64,000 nucleotides of DNA, taken from Megaustenia siamemsis. Taxonomy: Eukaryota > Mollusca > Gastropoda > Stylommatophora > Ariophantidae. The notes under the pieces are model-generated. The model was not told the origin of the DNA and searched no databases. It saw only the letters and a program-made list of their open reading frames with translations. The first letter of the stretch is position 1; each line of letters begins with the position of its first letter. Below are positions 23,049-35,264 of the stretch, piece by piece. The stretch is taken from NCBI GenBank assembly GCA_032433765.1, contig JAVIAB010000008.1, positions 41,517,279-41,581,278 of the forward strand, written 5' to 3'. The position numbers were made by a program, and so were the translations under genes.

Positions 23049-23260
23049 TAGCTTAGCTGGCCGTGTGCCCTAGCGTTTGTTTCTCGTGGCAAGGCGCTGT
23101 GTCGAGGTGTACGGGTTCGATCCTGCTTCGAGCTGTCATTTTTTTTTTTTTACTGTTGTTGATTGTTTGTTATTTTTTCTGAGTGTTGTAAACATACTTC
23201 TTCCCCTGATATGGTTCGTTACAGTATGCTTACCTGCTATCTGGTCTCAGAGTATTTTAA
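23049..23260 (+). mobile_element. SINE2 copy
   Basis: A tRNA-like head with GTGGCAAGGCGCTGTGTCGA and a B-box GGTTCGATCCTGC, followed by a body that includes gttgattgtttgttattttt and 'gagtgttgtaaacatac'. It matches 53126-53345 over the head and body, and the minus-strand copy at 26890-27135. The 3' part diverges after about 23215. Confidence 0.75.
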
Positions 23261-24000
23261 ACAAATTTTACGAAATTTTCATTGTAAAAATACCATAGCA
23301 CGCTTGTATGTGGAAGATCGACATCACCTATGTTGAGGATAAACATTCGTGCCCATTCTTATGCTTTATGACATACCAAGAACATATTGAGTCCGGTCAT
23401 TTACAACCTATGTTCAAGAATATACATATATAGTGAACTCGGATGCAACGTGAAATAATTGCCTAAACATACTATTTGTTATTTCAGCACTATAATGACA
23501 ATGTAAAATGAAAAGCCTGACTCGTACACATCGTGGACAGTCACGCGACCCTTATTCTCATATCCCTACACACCACAACTTCTGGCAGGACCAGAAAATG
23601 GAATAAATGTCAAAAAAAAAAAAAAAGCAAGAGCATCAATTGCAAACAAGGATAAACTAACGCCTGGTGCACTGATAACAATTATACCACGTCAAAACTA
23701 ATAATAGAAATATGTAAATAATTATATACAAATACAAAATTATACAATCCCTAAAGTATTCAGAAATGGCGATTAAAACAGCTAATAGGAGACTCTCTAT
23801 CTCTCTCTTTAACCAATGTTATACTTTTTTATTCAGCATGAGAAAAAATCGAACTTTGTTCTTTGGATACTAGGATGGCAAGATAAAAAGTGGAAAGCCA
23901 AAAGTGACACTACATATAACTAAGGTCTATCGCTGTTTTAAAGAAAATGCAAGATCTATAGGAATGACAAATGATTTCATAGCGGACGGCAAGGGGTAAC
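23261..24000. other. No gene recognised
   Basis: AT-rich, with a poly-A tract at about 23611-23625; no coding evidence. Confidence 0.35.
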
Positions 24001-24840
24001 GCCTCAAGTGGCATGTTCAGTTCTTGAGGAACATATTATTACATTACTGTTGTATTTAATGATAAAGCGGCTCACAAAGAGTATTAAACACAAAAACAAA
24101 GCTCATAATTTTCAAATAAAATGTATTAGCCACCCTTACTTATGGCATGCGAGAGCTGAAACGCAACTAAGGAAATGGAGGAATCTGGATGCTTTTGAAA
24201 ACAAACGCCTGAGAAAAATACTTCGTATACCATTGAAATGAATTCGAGACTAGTACAGAAATAAGAGGGAGCCGCGATAGCTCAGTGGTTAGTGAACTGG
24301 ACTACAAAGGACAAGGGGTAGGGTTCGATCCCAACTGACGGCTTCCAGGTTCACCCAGCCTTAAATAGGTACCGGATTTTTTTTCTGGGAAAGTAAATCA
24401 GCACGGGCGTAATACCGACCACATTACCCCAAAAATCATGTGCTGAAGGTCTGTAAAATATAGGGTCACTAACACCATATTTCCCTATACGCCACTTGGC
24501 GTGACGGGGATACTTTACTTTACTTACAGAAATAAGAGAAGTGACAAAACATTCAAAAATACTATGAGAAGAAGGTGGTTGTATGTTGGTCATGTGATGA
24601 GAAAAGAGAACAAAAGAATCTCAAAGCAGACTCTCAAGTGGGAACTAGAGGGTACACGAAAAAGATGCCGACCTAAAGAAACACACATACAAATTTAAGC
24701 GAGAGGCAGCAACAGCGGGCATTAACTCAATCGCCGAGATTGAGCAACTCGTCCAGAACAGAACCGTGTGACAAGGACACAAGTCTAGAATTTCTACCTT
24801 CTGTGAATCTTCGGCTAGAAAGGACAAAAGATAAGACAGG
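24001..24840 (+). mobile_element. Family E-like LINE reverse-transcriptase C-terminus, interrupted by SINE1
   Basis: The first part (about 24140-24240) encodes LRKWRNLDAFENKRLRKILR. The second part (24526-24840) encodes TMRRRWLYVGHVMRKENKRI, then LKWELEGTRKRCRPKETH and a decayed stretch. Together they are the usual ORF2 C-terminal order: an AFE..CLR.IL helix, W.GHV.R, then G.R.R.RPK. A SINE1 with a 14-bp duplication (24268-24524) lies between the two parts. Stops occur elsewhere, so the copy was probably dead already. Confidence 0.78.
24254..24538 (+). mobile_element. SINE1 copy with 14-bp target-site duplication
   Basis: The SINE body occupies 24268-24524. Direct repeats tacagaaataagag at 24254-24267 and 24525-24538 are perfect. 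The head is TAGCTCAGTGGTTAGTG...GGTTCGATCCC, and the tail is ACGCCACTTGGCGT followed by ACTTT repeats. It interrupts a LINE fragment, which dates it after that LINE insertion. Confidence 0.95.
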
Positions 24841-25377
24841 TAGATTACATGAAAAGATCACAATAACATTCACGTCACATTTTACTTGAGAATATTCGTG
24901 TCACAAATGAAATGATGTCACTTATGAACATTTTCAATATGACCAAGACAGATATATCGGCATATCAGGCCGAATGGGGCAATTATCGCGACTTGTGACA
25001 CAACACATCTATGCCCACTTAACGACGTCCTTTGAACGGCAGACGAGTCTAGCTGTCATTGACTGAACACAGAAGTAGACTTCCGATAGAAGAATTAAAC
25101 ATCATTCACTGACACCTTAAAATAAAATATGATGGGTATAACAGATGACATGAATTTCTTGAATTGTATCCATCTTTTTAAACAAAATTATTGTTTCCTT
25201 CTCTATACACTAAACCATCCCCACCCATTCCTTTACTAAACTGAGTGGAATTACAAACGCCATTGCTGGTCCGTCACTATCAGGCAGTTGGGTGCGTTAA
25301 ACCCCCAGCCTGCACTTGAAGTCGATCAAAATCTGCGCTGGGTCACAACAGGGAGTCAAATGTCAAAGGTTAAAGTT
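24841..25377. other. No gene recognised
   Basis: Unique sequence; no supported element or exon. Confidence 0.35.
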
Positions 25378-25562
25378 TCATCATCATCAAGTACCGCGCC
25401 TGCTGGCGTAGGTGATCATGATTCGCCACAACTTTCGGTCTCGACAGTTATTTATCATTTCAGTTGTTGACCTTTTGTCAAGCCATTCTCTTAAGCTGTC
25501 TAGTAACTTTTCTTTTTGATTCCCTCTATCTCTTCGACCCCTCGATTTTTCCAGTTGTCCGC
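25378..25562 (-). mobile_element. Family B' short retroelement end, further truncated
   Basis: Minus-strand copy of the B' module. The plus-strand tail is tcatcatcaagtaccgcgcc, followed by 'tgctggcgtaggtgatcatg'. It ends at about 25560, roughly 80 bp short of the shared 5' point of the other three copies. Confidence 0.7.
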
Positions 25563-25589
25563 CAAAACTGGGGTTGTATTTAATTGTTA

Positions 25590-26165
25590 TGACTCCGAAC
25601 TGGCAACAACAGATCGATAACCACATTTACAGCACCCCAAGTATTAGGGACCTCTGACGAATGTGCTTGTGGCACAAGCAAAATGGTTGCTGAACATCTG
25701 CTACACTCATGCCCAACATTTGAAGAGGGCTCTCACCGGTACCACAACGGGCCAGGCTGTATGGTGATGTTACCTACCTTAAGCATGTTACCTACCTTAA
25801 GCAGACAATCGATTTCTTCGAAATTATTAATACGGACTATAAAGGTACGGAGGCAAAGGCGCGCCTACCAGCACCAGAGCTGGAAGTTGTCAGCGACCCA
25901 CAGCTGATGGCTTGCGCCAGGACCGGTGAACCAAAACCATCCAGACCCTGCTCCACCTCTCCGCGGTGCCTCCAGTAACAGACTAACCTGTCTAGTCTGG
26001 CCAAGCGTGCAGGGATCGAAGAGGGAAGACAACCCGGTACTCAAAAATGTCGTGCTGAAGTCGGACGTGTTGGGCCGAAAGGCGCAAATATAACAGTTAT
26101 ACTGCAAACCACAACACAACGCAGACACGTCCACTACGTCCTTGTAAGGGCGGATGATGAAGAGG
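25590..26165 (+). mobile_element. Family J-related RNase H-type LINE, C-terminus and 3' untranslated region
   Basis: The plus strand reads CGTSKMVAEHLLHSCPTFEE (about 25670-25730), a C-x(n)-AEH-LL-x-SCP knuckle typical of the end of Jockey-like LINE proteins. After a local duplication (TMLPTLS-type words repeated at 25767-25803) comes a long 3' region, 25830-26165. That region is also found alone at 10287-10445 (plus) and 45640-45850 (minus). It lacks the upstream reverse transcriptase. Confidence 0.7.
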
Positions 26166-26889
26166 AATATTCTAGCCTACTACGATACTCTAGAATACTT
26201 TAGTCATCGGGCGAACGCAACCAACCATAAAGGTACGAACAGAGAAGAAAAAGACTGCTGTATTCGTCCATAGAAATTATCGCCATTTGTACTAGGCCAG
26301 TCAGTGTCCACGTAACTAGTATTAAAGCTTCAGTGTCTATCTTACTGATACTGCATATTATTCACAATATTTATATGATTACTTAAGCTGCTTCACATCA
26401 AATGAAATATGGTATGAAAGTTAATTAATTCCCCTGGAACTTTTACAGTTTGCTCTTTCATGTTTCAACTTAACATTGTTCCTTTACGTGCTCAACATGA
26501 ACACGGGATTTACAGCTTTACCTCAAACTCCGGCTAGGTACTCAGTCTCTTAATCTATTCTGAGATGGAAGTTTTGGGGTATGGAGGGGATCCCCTATCG
26601 TTGCAGAATGTTATTCAAGTCGGTTATTGTCAACTTGAGACCAGAACCCTCACTATCTCTCTCCTAATGTAACGCCAGAGAATTTGCTGTTATTTCTTAG
26701 ACCAATGACAGCGAAGAATTGAATTTCTTGAGCTTCTGGTTATGTTGAACAAGTTGGAGCGTACACAGTCACCTATATCAACAGACCCCACCAACGTGGG
26801 TTACTTTCTACAAATACATTTTAAAAGTGTGTCCGGCTTGTATCTTAATCTTCAGGGTCAGTCAGCATGTTAGTGCATGGAAAACAGAC
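26166..26889. other. No gene recognised
   Basis: Unique sequence with no motif that I can support. Confidence 0.35.
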
Positions 26890-27135
26890 ACCGCAGACAA
26901 ATAAGAATAAATGAATATTATTATGAAGGGATAGTTCCGAGATGACAGTTAGATCAGCGAATCATTTCAGGAGAAGATGCATGTTGACAACACTCGGACA
27001 AACAAGTCACAAATAATCAACAGAAACAAAAACAAAGGACAATAGACAGTTATAAGCAAGACCGAACCCGTACTCCTGGACATAGCGTCTTGCCACGGGA
27101 AACAGTCGCTAGAGCACGGGTCCTATTAACTGCTT
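26890..27135 (-). mobile_element. SINE2 copy
   Basis: On the minus strand the head reads 'cccgtgctctagcgactgtt', 'cccgtggcaagacgctatgt' and then a B-box-like 'cgggttcggtc'. The body ends with a block (plus-strand aataaatgaatattattatg at 26905-26925) that matches the 3' end of the copy at 53126-53345. Confidence 0.7.
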
Positions 27136-27149
27136 GGGGGGGGGGGGGG

Positions 27150-27330
27150 AGACAAATAATAGTAAATGAATATTATTATGGAGGGGTACTTCCGAGGCGA
27201 TAGATCAGCGAATAACTTTAGGGGGAGAGCTATGTATGTTTACAACACTCGAAAAAAAACATGTTGGCGGTGTGCTTGTTGATGATTTGTTTCTCCTGGC
27301 AAGGCACTGTGTTGATGACTATATATATAT
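27150..27330 (-). mobile_element. SINE2 fragments (3' body, then a small head piece in opposite orientation)
   Basis: 27151-27262 is the SINE2 3' body on the minus strand, in tandem with the preceding copy and separated from it by a poly-G run. 27285-27315 holds a head-like 'ttctcctggcaaggcactgtg' reading on the plus strand. A short (TA)n tract follows at about 27320-27338. Confidence 0.55.
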
Positions 27331-27338
27331 ATATATTT

Positions 27339-28159
27339 AAGCAATGGTGTACGCGGAACAACCTTATTAATAAGATTATCATAAGCACACATGCACTCAC
27401 ACACACACACAAAACAGTGAAATTCATTTTTATAATGGCAATTGCGGTCTAACGGGACCTGAAATACGTTTAAGTTGAACGGATCATGCCTTGCCAAAGA
27501 GTGAGCAAAACCTGCAAGACAACAACAGAACGTGAAGCAAGAAAGCGAAGAAATCCATAAGTTGTTCAATGTACTTATTTCAGCCTCAGACCCATCCATT
27601 CGTTATACAGTCTACCAACTTACACGTCTGTTTTACAAATTCATTCCATCAACCCATCTTTATCTTTTTATAGCGGTCAAACATACAAACTATGATACTT
27701 CAACACGTATTATGCAGACCCTTGGAAAACCCACTTTCTTGGAAAAAGATGATCATGGGATTAAATCGAAAACCAAGACTTTCATCGAATACTTTTATTG
27801 TTCAACACTTTTGCGTGATACGTTTCCGCCGTGCACATTGCGACCCAATATGTCTACTACATTTGGTGTTCACTCTTATTTTTAAAAAATGCATTGCAAA
27901 CCTGTTGACGCTCACCTTCCTGCATTCCAGCAGCAGGTGTCTGTAGTCATAGTTGTCGATCTCAGAACATCAATCTTACCAGACTAACGAGTCTTCCAAC
28001 CTGGACTTTTATTATTTGTGTATTCTGCTCTTCTTCAACTAGGTGGAGCGCCATACATATTTTAGTTTGGAGTTAAGCTGACATCCCTGAAACTGAAAGT
28101 ATTTGTACGCGAGACAGCCATTAGTGTTCATCAATTTTGCAGACATACATACATACATA
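27339..28159. other. No gene recognised; unassigned open frame 27532-27885 (+)
   Basis: A 117-codon plus-strand frame has no recognisable domain, and no splice or codon-use argument favours it. The stretch ends in a short CATA tetranucleotide run (28147-28158) beside a SINE1 tail. Confidence 0.35.
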
Positions 28160-28407
28160 AAGTACCCCCCGTCACGCCAAGTGGCGTATAGGGAAATATG
28201 GTGTTAGTGACCCTATATTTTACAGACCTTCAGCACATGATTTTTGGGGTAATGTGGTCGGTATTACGCCCGTGCTGCTTTTACTTTCCCAGAAAAAATC
28301 CGGTACCCATTTAAGGCTGGGTGAACCCGGAGCCGTCGGTTGGGATCGAACCCTACCCCTTGTCCGTAGTAGTCCAGTTCACTAACCACTGAGCTATCGC
28401 GGCTCCT
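28160..28407 (-). mobile_element. SINE1 copy
   Basis: Complete on the minus strand: head at 28407-28340 with the complement of GGTTCGATCCC, body, and hairpin tail ACGCCACTTGGCGT near 28170-28185. An imperfect duplication (tcaattttgcag versus ctaatttttagg) may flank it if the CATA run is part of the tail. Confidence 0.9.
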
Positions 28408-28611
28408 ACTAATTTTTAGGGAATTAGTAAAACCCAGGTGTCCTCGCCAGGATTACGAACCCCGGCTGTTAATTTTGCAGAGTGTGTGTTTTTTGTTTCT
28501 CTGAAGTTTTCTAAAACGTTAAGTTTTTTCTTCTTTATTTCATGAATTCCGTTAAAATTGGTCCTTAAAACGTTAGAATTTCGTCACTTGAAGCTGTATC
28601 ACAGGAATGTT

Positions 28612-29075
28612 CATTGGTGAAAAGGGACCGGTTTATTCATTTACTCGTGAATCATTTCATGGGAGAAAAGGGACCGGTTCATTCATTTACTTGTGAATCA
28701 TTTCATGGGAGAAAAGGGACCGGTTCATTCATTTACTCGTGAATCATTTCATGGGAGAAAAGGGACTGGTTCATTCATTTACTCGTGAATCATTTCATGG
28801 GAGAAAAGGGACTGGTTCATTCATTTACTCGTGAATCATTTCATGGGAGAAAAGGGACTGGTTCATTCATTTACTCGTGAATCATTTCATGGGAGAAAAA
28901 GGCCGATTCATTCATTTACTAGTCAATCATTTCACATGAGAAAAGGACCGATTCATTCATTTACTCATGAATCATTTCATGGGAGAAAATGGCCGATTCA
29001 TTCATTTACTAGTCAATCATTTCACATGAGAAAAGGACCGATTCATTCATTTACTAACCAATCACTTCATGCAAC
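28612..29075. repeat. 46-bp minisatellite, about 10 copies
   Basis: The unit is 'cattcatttactcgtgaatc', 'atttcatgggagaaaaggga' and ccggtt. The right-hand units (28900-29060) alternate between two variants (gtcaatcatttcacatgag and 'catgaatcatttcatggga'), hinting at a 2-unit higher-order repeat. Confidence 0.93.
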
Positions 29076-29417
29076 CTTTCAGAACAGGCCGCACATTGAA
29101 CTGCCCGGGATAAAACAAAATTCCAAATTTTAGGGACAATAAATTCAATGGTATAATTCAATAGATTCACAGTAGTCGAAAAAATTTTTTTTTAATATGA
29201 TTCTATCGCATGAGTTTCATGTTGTAAATATCGCACACATGTTCCCTGTGATTTGATTTTAAACTAGGACAGAATTTTAATATGGAACACATCATTGTTA
29301 AGGGCTTAGTGGAATTCAAGGTCCATGCTGAGAGATGATGAACTTTATGTTCATCCACAACTCTCTCTCTTGTGCGATGTGCAACAATTCCAGTGTTGAA
29401 TTTTCCCGCGCTGCGCA
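29076..29417. other. No gene recognised
   Basis: Unique AT-rich spacer between two minisatellites. Confidence 0.35.
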
Positions 29418-29726
29418 GTCAAACACCTATTATCTTTTCCCTTTGATCACCTCTAGCTCTCCGGCGTTTTATTTTTCCTGTTGGTGGTTATTAAGCAAAC
29501 ACCCACTATCTTTTTCCCTTTGATCACCTCTAGCTCTCCGGCGTTTTATTTTCCTGTTGGTGGTTATTAAGCAAACACCCACTATCTTTTTCCCTTTGAT
29601 CACCTCTAGCTCTCCGGCGTTTTATTTTTCCTGTTGGTGGTATTAAGCAAACACCTACTATCTTTTCCCTTTGATCACCTCTAGCTCTCCGGCGTTTTAT
29701 TTTTCCTGTTGGTGGTATTAAGTACT
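29418..29726. repeat. 76-bp tandem repeat, four copies
   Basis: The unit starts 'caaacacccactatcttttt', then 'ccctttgatcacctctagct' and 'ctccggcgttttatttttcc', and ends 'tgttggtggttattaag'. Copies start near 29420, 29496, 29572 and 29648 with one or two changes each. Confidence 0.92.
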
Positions 29727-29767
29727 CCAACCCGCCTATTCTTCACGTATACCCCACATATCTGGAT

Positions 29768-30290
29768 TGATTCATCACCATCATCATCGAGTGCCGTCTC
29801 CGCAACGAAGGTTGGCTACCATGGATCCCCATTCCACTCTGTTTCTTGTTTTGATAGTGCAGGTTGTCATAGATTGACTTGCCCATCTTTTGTTGTTACT
29901 CGCCCATGTTAGTCTTGGTCTGCCTCTGTCTCTTTTACCTTGTATTTTCCCTTCCAATATTACTTTTAGTAGACTGTTGTGTCTTTTAACATGCCCCAAA
30001 AATTTCATTTGTCTTGTCTTAATTGCATTTAGTAGTTCTCTTTTTATTTTCAGTTGTTTTAAAACGTCATCGTTTGTTATCTTTTCTTTCCATCCAATTC
30101 TACCTATTCTTCTATAAATCCACATTTCAAAGGTTTCAATTTTCTGTTCTGTTTTCTGGTCTAATGTCCATGTTTCTGCACCATACAGGAATATTGAGAA
30201 GATGTAACATTTTGCTATTCTTAGTTCCAGCCCTACTGTTATTTGTTTTGTTGTTAGTATATTTTTCATGGCATTAAAATTACTTTTTGC
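29768..30290 (-). mobile_element. Family A retrotransposon, reverse-transcriptase C-terminal end (open frame)
   Basis: Minus-strand frame of 161 codons (30269-29784), collinear with the copy at 16438-16953: MKNILTTKQITVGLELRIAK, FLYGAETWTLDQKTEQKIET, then KRDRGRPRLTW and RNRVEWGSMVA. The ATG-type 3' tail is at 29770-29790. It is the same length as the 16.4-kb copy but differs at many residues, so the two are independent insertions. Confidence 0.86.
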
Positions 30291-30612
30291 ACTGATTACG
30301 TAGCTCAGATCTAGTCAGATTATTCTGACCAAACCTACACTAAGACGAAATATTAAAGACTTATGGTAGAGGCTAGACGGCTACTTTGTTTTTGAAAAGA
30401 TTTTATCCTCTAAAACTTCTTAATGGTGGTGTTGTCAGAAACGAAAGTCAATTATCACAGACAAAGTGGAATTTGATAAAAATTGTACAATGACCAGTGA
30501 AGATATAAGAAATTAGACCATAATGGCATAGAAGCAATCTTAACCTATAAATGGAGAGAAGAAATTAAACAGTTTGTCCACGTGGAGAAATTGTCTAGTT
30601 ATGCTATAGCTC
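30291..30612. other. No gene recognised
   Basis: Unique stretch; nothing supported. Confidence 0.35.
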
Positions 30613-31110
30613 ATCATCAACATGTGCCATACCGGTTGGCGTAGACAATCATGTCCCTCCATAATCTTCTATCCACAGTAAATTGTATCAATTCTGTTGT
30701 TGATTGTTTTCCATGCCATGACACCAAGCTAGCTAGTATTTTCTCTCTTTGTCGTCCGCGATCTCTCTTTTCCTGTATTTTGCAAGTTATAACCAAGTAT
30801 TCCAATTTTCCTCTTCTCAAGATGTGCCCGAAAAGTACTGACTTTGTGATATTTTTGAGGAGCTCCCTTTTCGTGTTGGCCTCTTTGAGATGAGAATTTC
30901 CTCACTGGTATTTTTAGCTGTCCAGGGAACTTTCAACATTCTTCTGAGAAATCCCATCTCGAAGGCCTCTAATCGTCATTTCATTTTTTTGTTTACTGTC
31001 CATGATTCGCTTCCATAGGTCAGAATTGGCTCTATATAGCACCGATGAACTCACTTTCTCACTTCATTTGACATAGATCTTTTGCACAAGACGTTTTTCA
31101 TTTTCTGAAA
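30613..31110 (-). mobile_element. Family B retrotransposon 3' end
   Basis: The minus strand encodes MRRGKLEYLVITCKIQEKRD, then RGRQREKILASLVSW and RRLWRDMIVYANRYGTC (30820-30617). Upstream it holds degraded parts homologous to 51750-51950. The plus-strand tail reads 'catcatcaacatgtgcc'. It is a 5'-truncated LINE ORF2 C-terminus, about 500 bp, in broken frames. Confidence 0.78.
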
Positions 31111-32939
31111 TGCTATTTTTATTTATTTATTTTATATACCGGGCATCTCTTCAAAACGAGAGCTACAGTAGAAGACTGTTCGCTTGGCTATATATAGTGA
31201 ACGTAGATTCTGGTCACATGCTTAACGCTCTGAAGTCAACATTGTTCAACAAACGGACACCTGCTTTAATAAAGGTACCTGATAGCGAAGACCAATTGCA
31301 GCTTCTCCCTCCTCCCACCCAACAACAACAACAAAAGAAAAAAAAAAAAAAAAAAAAAAAAGCTACGACCCAGTAAGGTGTAACATTTTATTCCCCTCTG
31401 ACACTGAATGAAATCTATTAACATTTATCGTACTTAAAAGTTAAATAAATAACCTAATATTTTTGGAGTGCAGTGATAACCCACAGAGAACTCAACAGCC
31501 TATCGAGCGAAATCAGGTAGAAAACTGAGTATTAAAAACAAGACTAAACTCAAAGTGTTTTACCAGAACTAATTTGTGAGTGTAGCCTAAAGAGTTAGTT
31601 ATCTCTAACCAGACAGCTTGCCACTGCGATGACCCAGGTCAACACGTCACAGGGAAAACACGCCGGCTCTGGAGACCACTAGGAAGATACGAACCCCTGA
31701 GGGTACTGACCTCATTCGATTATTAGCGCTCGCCACGTTTCCAAACAAAGACCGAGCTCCTGAGCAAGTGCCCGGCATGGCTGGCTTCGCCTGAGTGGAT
31801 TAATGTCGGGACTATGTTTGCTCTTGTGGACCAGTGGTAGCAAAATTCGTGTTGAGAGCACAGTGACGTGACGTGACCAGAAATGTGCGAAATGCGTGGG
31901 GGTTTTTCTGATGGGGTGGGGAGAGAGAGGAATTCGCCTCATCTCGTAGAAGCTGTTCAACCAACATCGAAAGATGTTAAATAACATAAAATAACAATTA
32001 AAAAATAAAGATATAACAATGAATCTTTGGTTATCTTTGATCCGTTTGTGACATGATCTACAAATTATAAGACTTCATCCCAGGGATAGCCATCATAAAA
32101 TTCCCATAACTCCCTGACCCTAATGTTGTCCTATCAATATATAAGTTATGTTCCGGACTTTCTTCCACCACAGTACTATTTGAAACTGATATCTCCCACC
32201 TTTGTCGCCCTGCCTCTATTTCTCGTATTTACTATTCATTGCAATCGGCCATAACCATCTTTTACAAATGTTTAGCGGAGAAGTCTGGAGAGGCATGAAA
32301 GCAATCTGTAATTACTTGCAGCTCTTTAATACGGATTTTTGTGCTAAGTCAACCGAAGGTTTCGCTTTAAAGATTATGCGCCGTGGCTACGGCGTTCGTG
32401 CGAAGTAGCGGCGTTCTTTGGCGTGCATCAAGCGTTGTTTTGTGCTGCCATTGTTGTGTGTGCTACGGCATCATGATGGGCGATAGTATACCCCCAACTG
32501 AACGATAGAAACGATGATAACAATTTCGACGCAGCTCGTGAATCTGCAGCCCTTGTACGACTCCAGGTCTCAATGTTGGTCAAGAGAAATGTTGCCTACA
32601 TTCATGAAAGCTACGAAAATATCGGGGGTAGACTAATGAACCAGTTTATTGTGGTTTTGCGGGGGCGGGGGAGGCGCGGCTGGCGGAGTCCGAGCGCTTA
32701 TGGGCAGTTGCCCTATATGCGATCAGGAAAATCCGACGACTAACGCTGGAGTGGCCTGGTATTGTTCTGCTTAAACCAATATCACCAATGCAGATTATTA
32801 AAGCTACAAAATTCATATTTCTCAGTGTAATTCCCACAGTTGGAGCTACTCTTATATGAATACAATATCAGTTTCACAAAGGAGAATGTAGAAGATCGAG
32901 GCTATCTTCACCCACAAATGTCGCAAAATCTATATCATT
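31111..32939. other. No gene recognised; poly-A tract at 31336-31361
   Basis: Nearly 1.8 kb without an element that I can name. 31620-31760 has a GC-richer patch with a B-box-like 'ggggttcgtatc' on the minus strand, possibly an old tRNA-derived repeat. A 91-codon minus frame (31987-31712) shows no domain. Confidence 0.35.
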
Positions 32940-33182
32940 CATGATCATCAAGTACCGAACCTGCTGGCGTAGGTGATCATGTCTGTCCACAACTTTCGAT
33001 CTCGACAGTTCTTTATCATTTCTGTTGTTGACCTTCTGCCAAGCCATTCTCTTAAGCTGTCTGGTATTTTTTCTCTTTGCTTCCCTCTATCTCTTTGTCC
33101 CTCAATTTTTCCAGTTGTTACAATATATTCCAGTTGTTCTCTTCTCATTACATGGCCAAAAAATGATGATTGTTTCTACCTA
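32940..33182 (-). mobile_element. Family B' short retroelement end (open frame)
   Basis: The minus strand is open for 66 codons: RREQLEYIVTTGKIEGQRDR, then GKQREKIPDSLREWLG and RKLWTDMITYASRFGT. The plus-strand tail is catcaagtaccgaacctgct. The 5' edge falls near the same place as in the 11.6-kb and 50.7-kb copies. It is homologous to the C-terminus of family B, but the copies are more similar to each other than to B. Confidence 0.8.
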
Positions 33183-33935
33183 ATTGGCGATTCTTGATTG
33201 TACAAAGAAGTTACGACTGTGGTTTTCTGTTGCCTTCCTTCGGTTTTGTTTACGGTTGGCTCCGCTAGCCCTTGACTATAAAAGTCTCACCCACAAAGCA
33301 GTGGGGTTGTTTTACTTCGAGGTACCCTCCCTTAGCCTTTTACTCTCCCGAGCTTACCTGCAAGGCAGCCACAAGTTGTACTGTTTACTGCATACAGTAG
33401 CAGGTAAAATTACCCGACCTGACACTTATATCATTAAATAACTAAAATGCCATTTTAAGATTAAAATAAGCAGCCTCGACAACCCCACTTCAGCACAAAA
33501 GTCAGACTGCCCTTCTATACAAAGTAAACTACTAGCTAAGTGATATATTATTGTAGATTTTCGCGTCTTTCGTGCCAGTTTACACACATATGCCTACTTG
33601 TAAATCGGTCACCATTTACGTTTATAAGTCGGCGTTAATATATGTCGCTTAGACACTGGCACGGTCTGAAACTGTTATCTATTAAGATGATCACACCTGT
33701 TTGTGTGCATGACATTAACGTCTAATGTCGATATATTGACTTTCATGTTCATGTAAACACCAAGTCATTTATTTATTATTTTTAACAAATGGACCCAAAA
33801 AATATATCGGAAATATAAAAAAAAATGTATATGGATCTTGATGAAGAAGACCGCTATACAGAGGGTAAGATGAAACGCCAGCGGGTATAGCTACAGCAGA
33901 GATTTTGATGAGGAACGAACACTCAGAAATGGACT
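33183..33935. other. No gene recognised
   Basis: Unique sequence; the open frame at 33184-33441 has no motif. Confidence 0.35.
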
Positions 33936-34430
33936 ATAATCATCATCACCAGTAGTCTGACCAGACAATCAGCTACGTGGTCCAGCCAACTGCGTCGCTT
34001 TCTAAACAGTCAGGAGAGGCCAACAGAAGAATAAACATGGATTGATGGAATACTAGAAAAACTAGAAATCATAACAACAGGAGAGGCCAACAGAAGAGCA
34101 AAACGTAGATTGATGGAATACTAGAAACACTAGAAAACATAACAGGAGAGGCCAACAGAAGAGCCAAACATGGATTGATGGAAAACTAGAAACACTAGAA
34201 AACATAACAGGAGAGGCCAACAAAAGAGCAAAACATAGATTGATGGAATACTAGAAACATTAGAAAACATAACAACAGGAGAGGCCAACAGAAGAGCAAA
34301 AGATAGCTTGATGGAATACTAGAAACATTAGAAAACAACAGCAGGAGAAGTCAGCAGAAGAGTGTAAGATTGCAAATTATATCTCCCTTCGGCTGAAAGG
34401 CAAATGCGGAAGGATTAAACTCCTTTTCGC
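33936..34430 (+). repeat. Tandem 65-68-bp array of a family D LINE 3' module (left arm of an inverted repeat)
   Basis: Units starting aggagaggccaacagaagag occur at about 34012, 34079, 34144, 34209, 34277 and 34343. The array closes with the normal family D terminus, 34366-34412 (gattgcaaattatatctccc, cttcggctgaaaggcaaatg). In the single-copy family D insertions (4870-5115 and 21675-21945) this module is present once, so the array arose inside an inserted element. Confidence 0.88.
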
Positions 34431-35264
34431 TATTCTGTTCGCCTGTTCATTAAATGTTGTTAGAAGTCAGTGTAGTAAGAAACATAAGTTTGTTTCGGTC
34501 CTTTTAGAGTCTTGACACTCTAAAGGAGGTGGGCCCGCCTGGGCCATCACTCCCAGGCGTCGACCTCCTGCTGACTTGAACTCTAAAGCTTACAATATAT
34601 TCAGCATAAAGTTACACGTACTCTACGCAACACTTCTGGTCGAATATACGATCTAAACCCGGTCGTATACTACTTGTCTTAGCTTTAACCCAGCACATAG
34701 ATGTCCATGTTTTAGTCTCCGCTCGAGGTAATAGCAGCCTGCCAAAATTTATCAGGCAAGAGACAAAATATTTAAAGTTATATTGCTTCTCAGTACAAAA
34801 ACAGATCAAACTGAGAATTTAGTTTTATATCCTCCACTATAATAAACAGATCAACCTTACTGAGAATTTAGTTCTACATCCTCCCGCTATAATAAACAGA
34901 ACAAACTGTGGATATACGAGTACAACAATCTTGTACTTTCAGTGTTATTGTACAGATAAATGTGCTGAAGAATGACATAACTATCACTGCGCCATTTTCT
35001 CATTTATTACGACCTGACTGATAGAAACCCGAAAACAATGTGGCCAAATAAAACCAGCAATACAGAACTGCTCAAAAGAAGCAGTCAAACAAAAACACAT
35101 ATAAAGATAATATGAAGAAGATGGACTTGGCCAGGCTAGACACTTAAACATTAACCAAAAACCATGACTTATTCTTCTTTTTGACTACTATCTGTTCTTT
35201 AATGTCTACAAAAAAGAGTTTTAAAAAACCATTACACGCAATGGGTTTCCAGAAGATAAATTAA
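34431..35264. other. Spacer of the inverted repeat; no gene recognised
   Basis: About 830 bp of mostly unique sequence, including a short direct repeat of about 50 bp (34795-34915, unit with ctgagaatttagtt and cctcc.ctataataaacaga). Confidence 0.5.

Noticed and set aside
27532..27885. 117-codon plus-strand frame as a gene
   Set aside because: No domain, no homologous segment in the window and no splice or promoter evidence; of a length expected by chance in 64 kb.
31712..31987. 91-codon minus-strand frame with CRALAQELGLCLETWRAL as a coding exon
   Set aside because: No recognised family, and the GC-richer patch with a B-box-like word next to it suggests a decayed repeat instead; evidence too thin either way.
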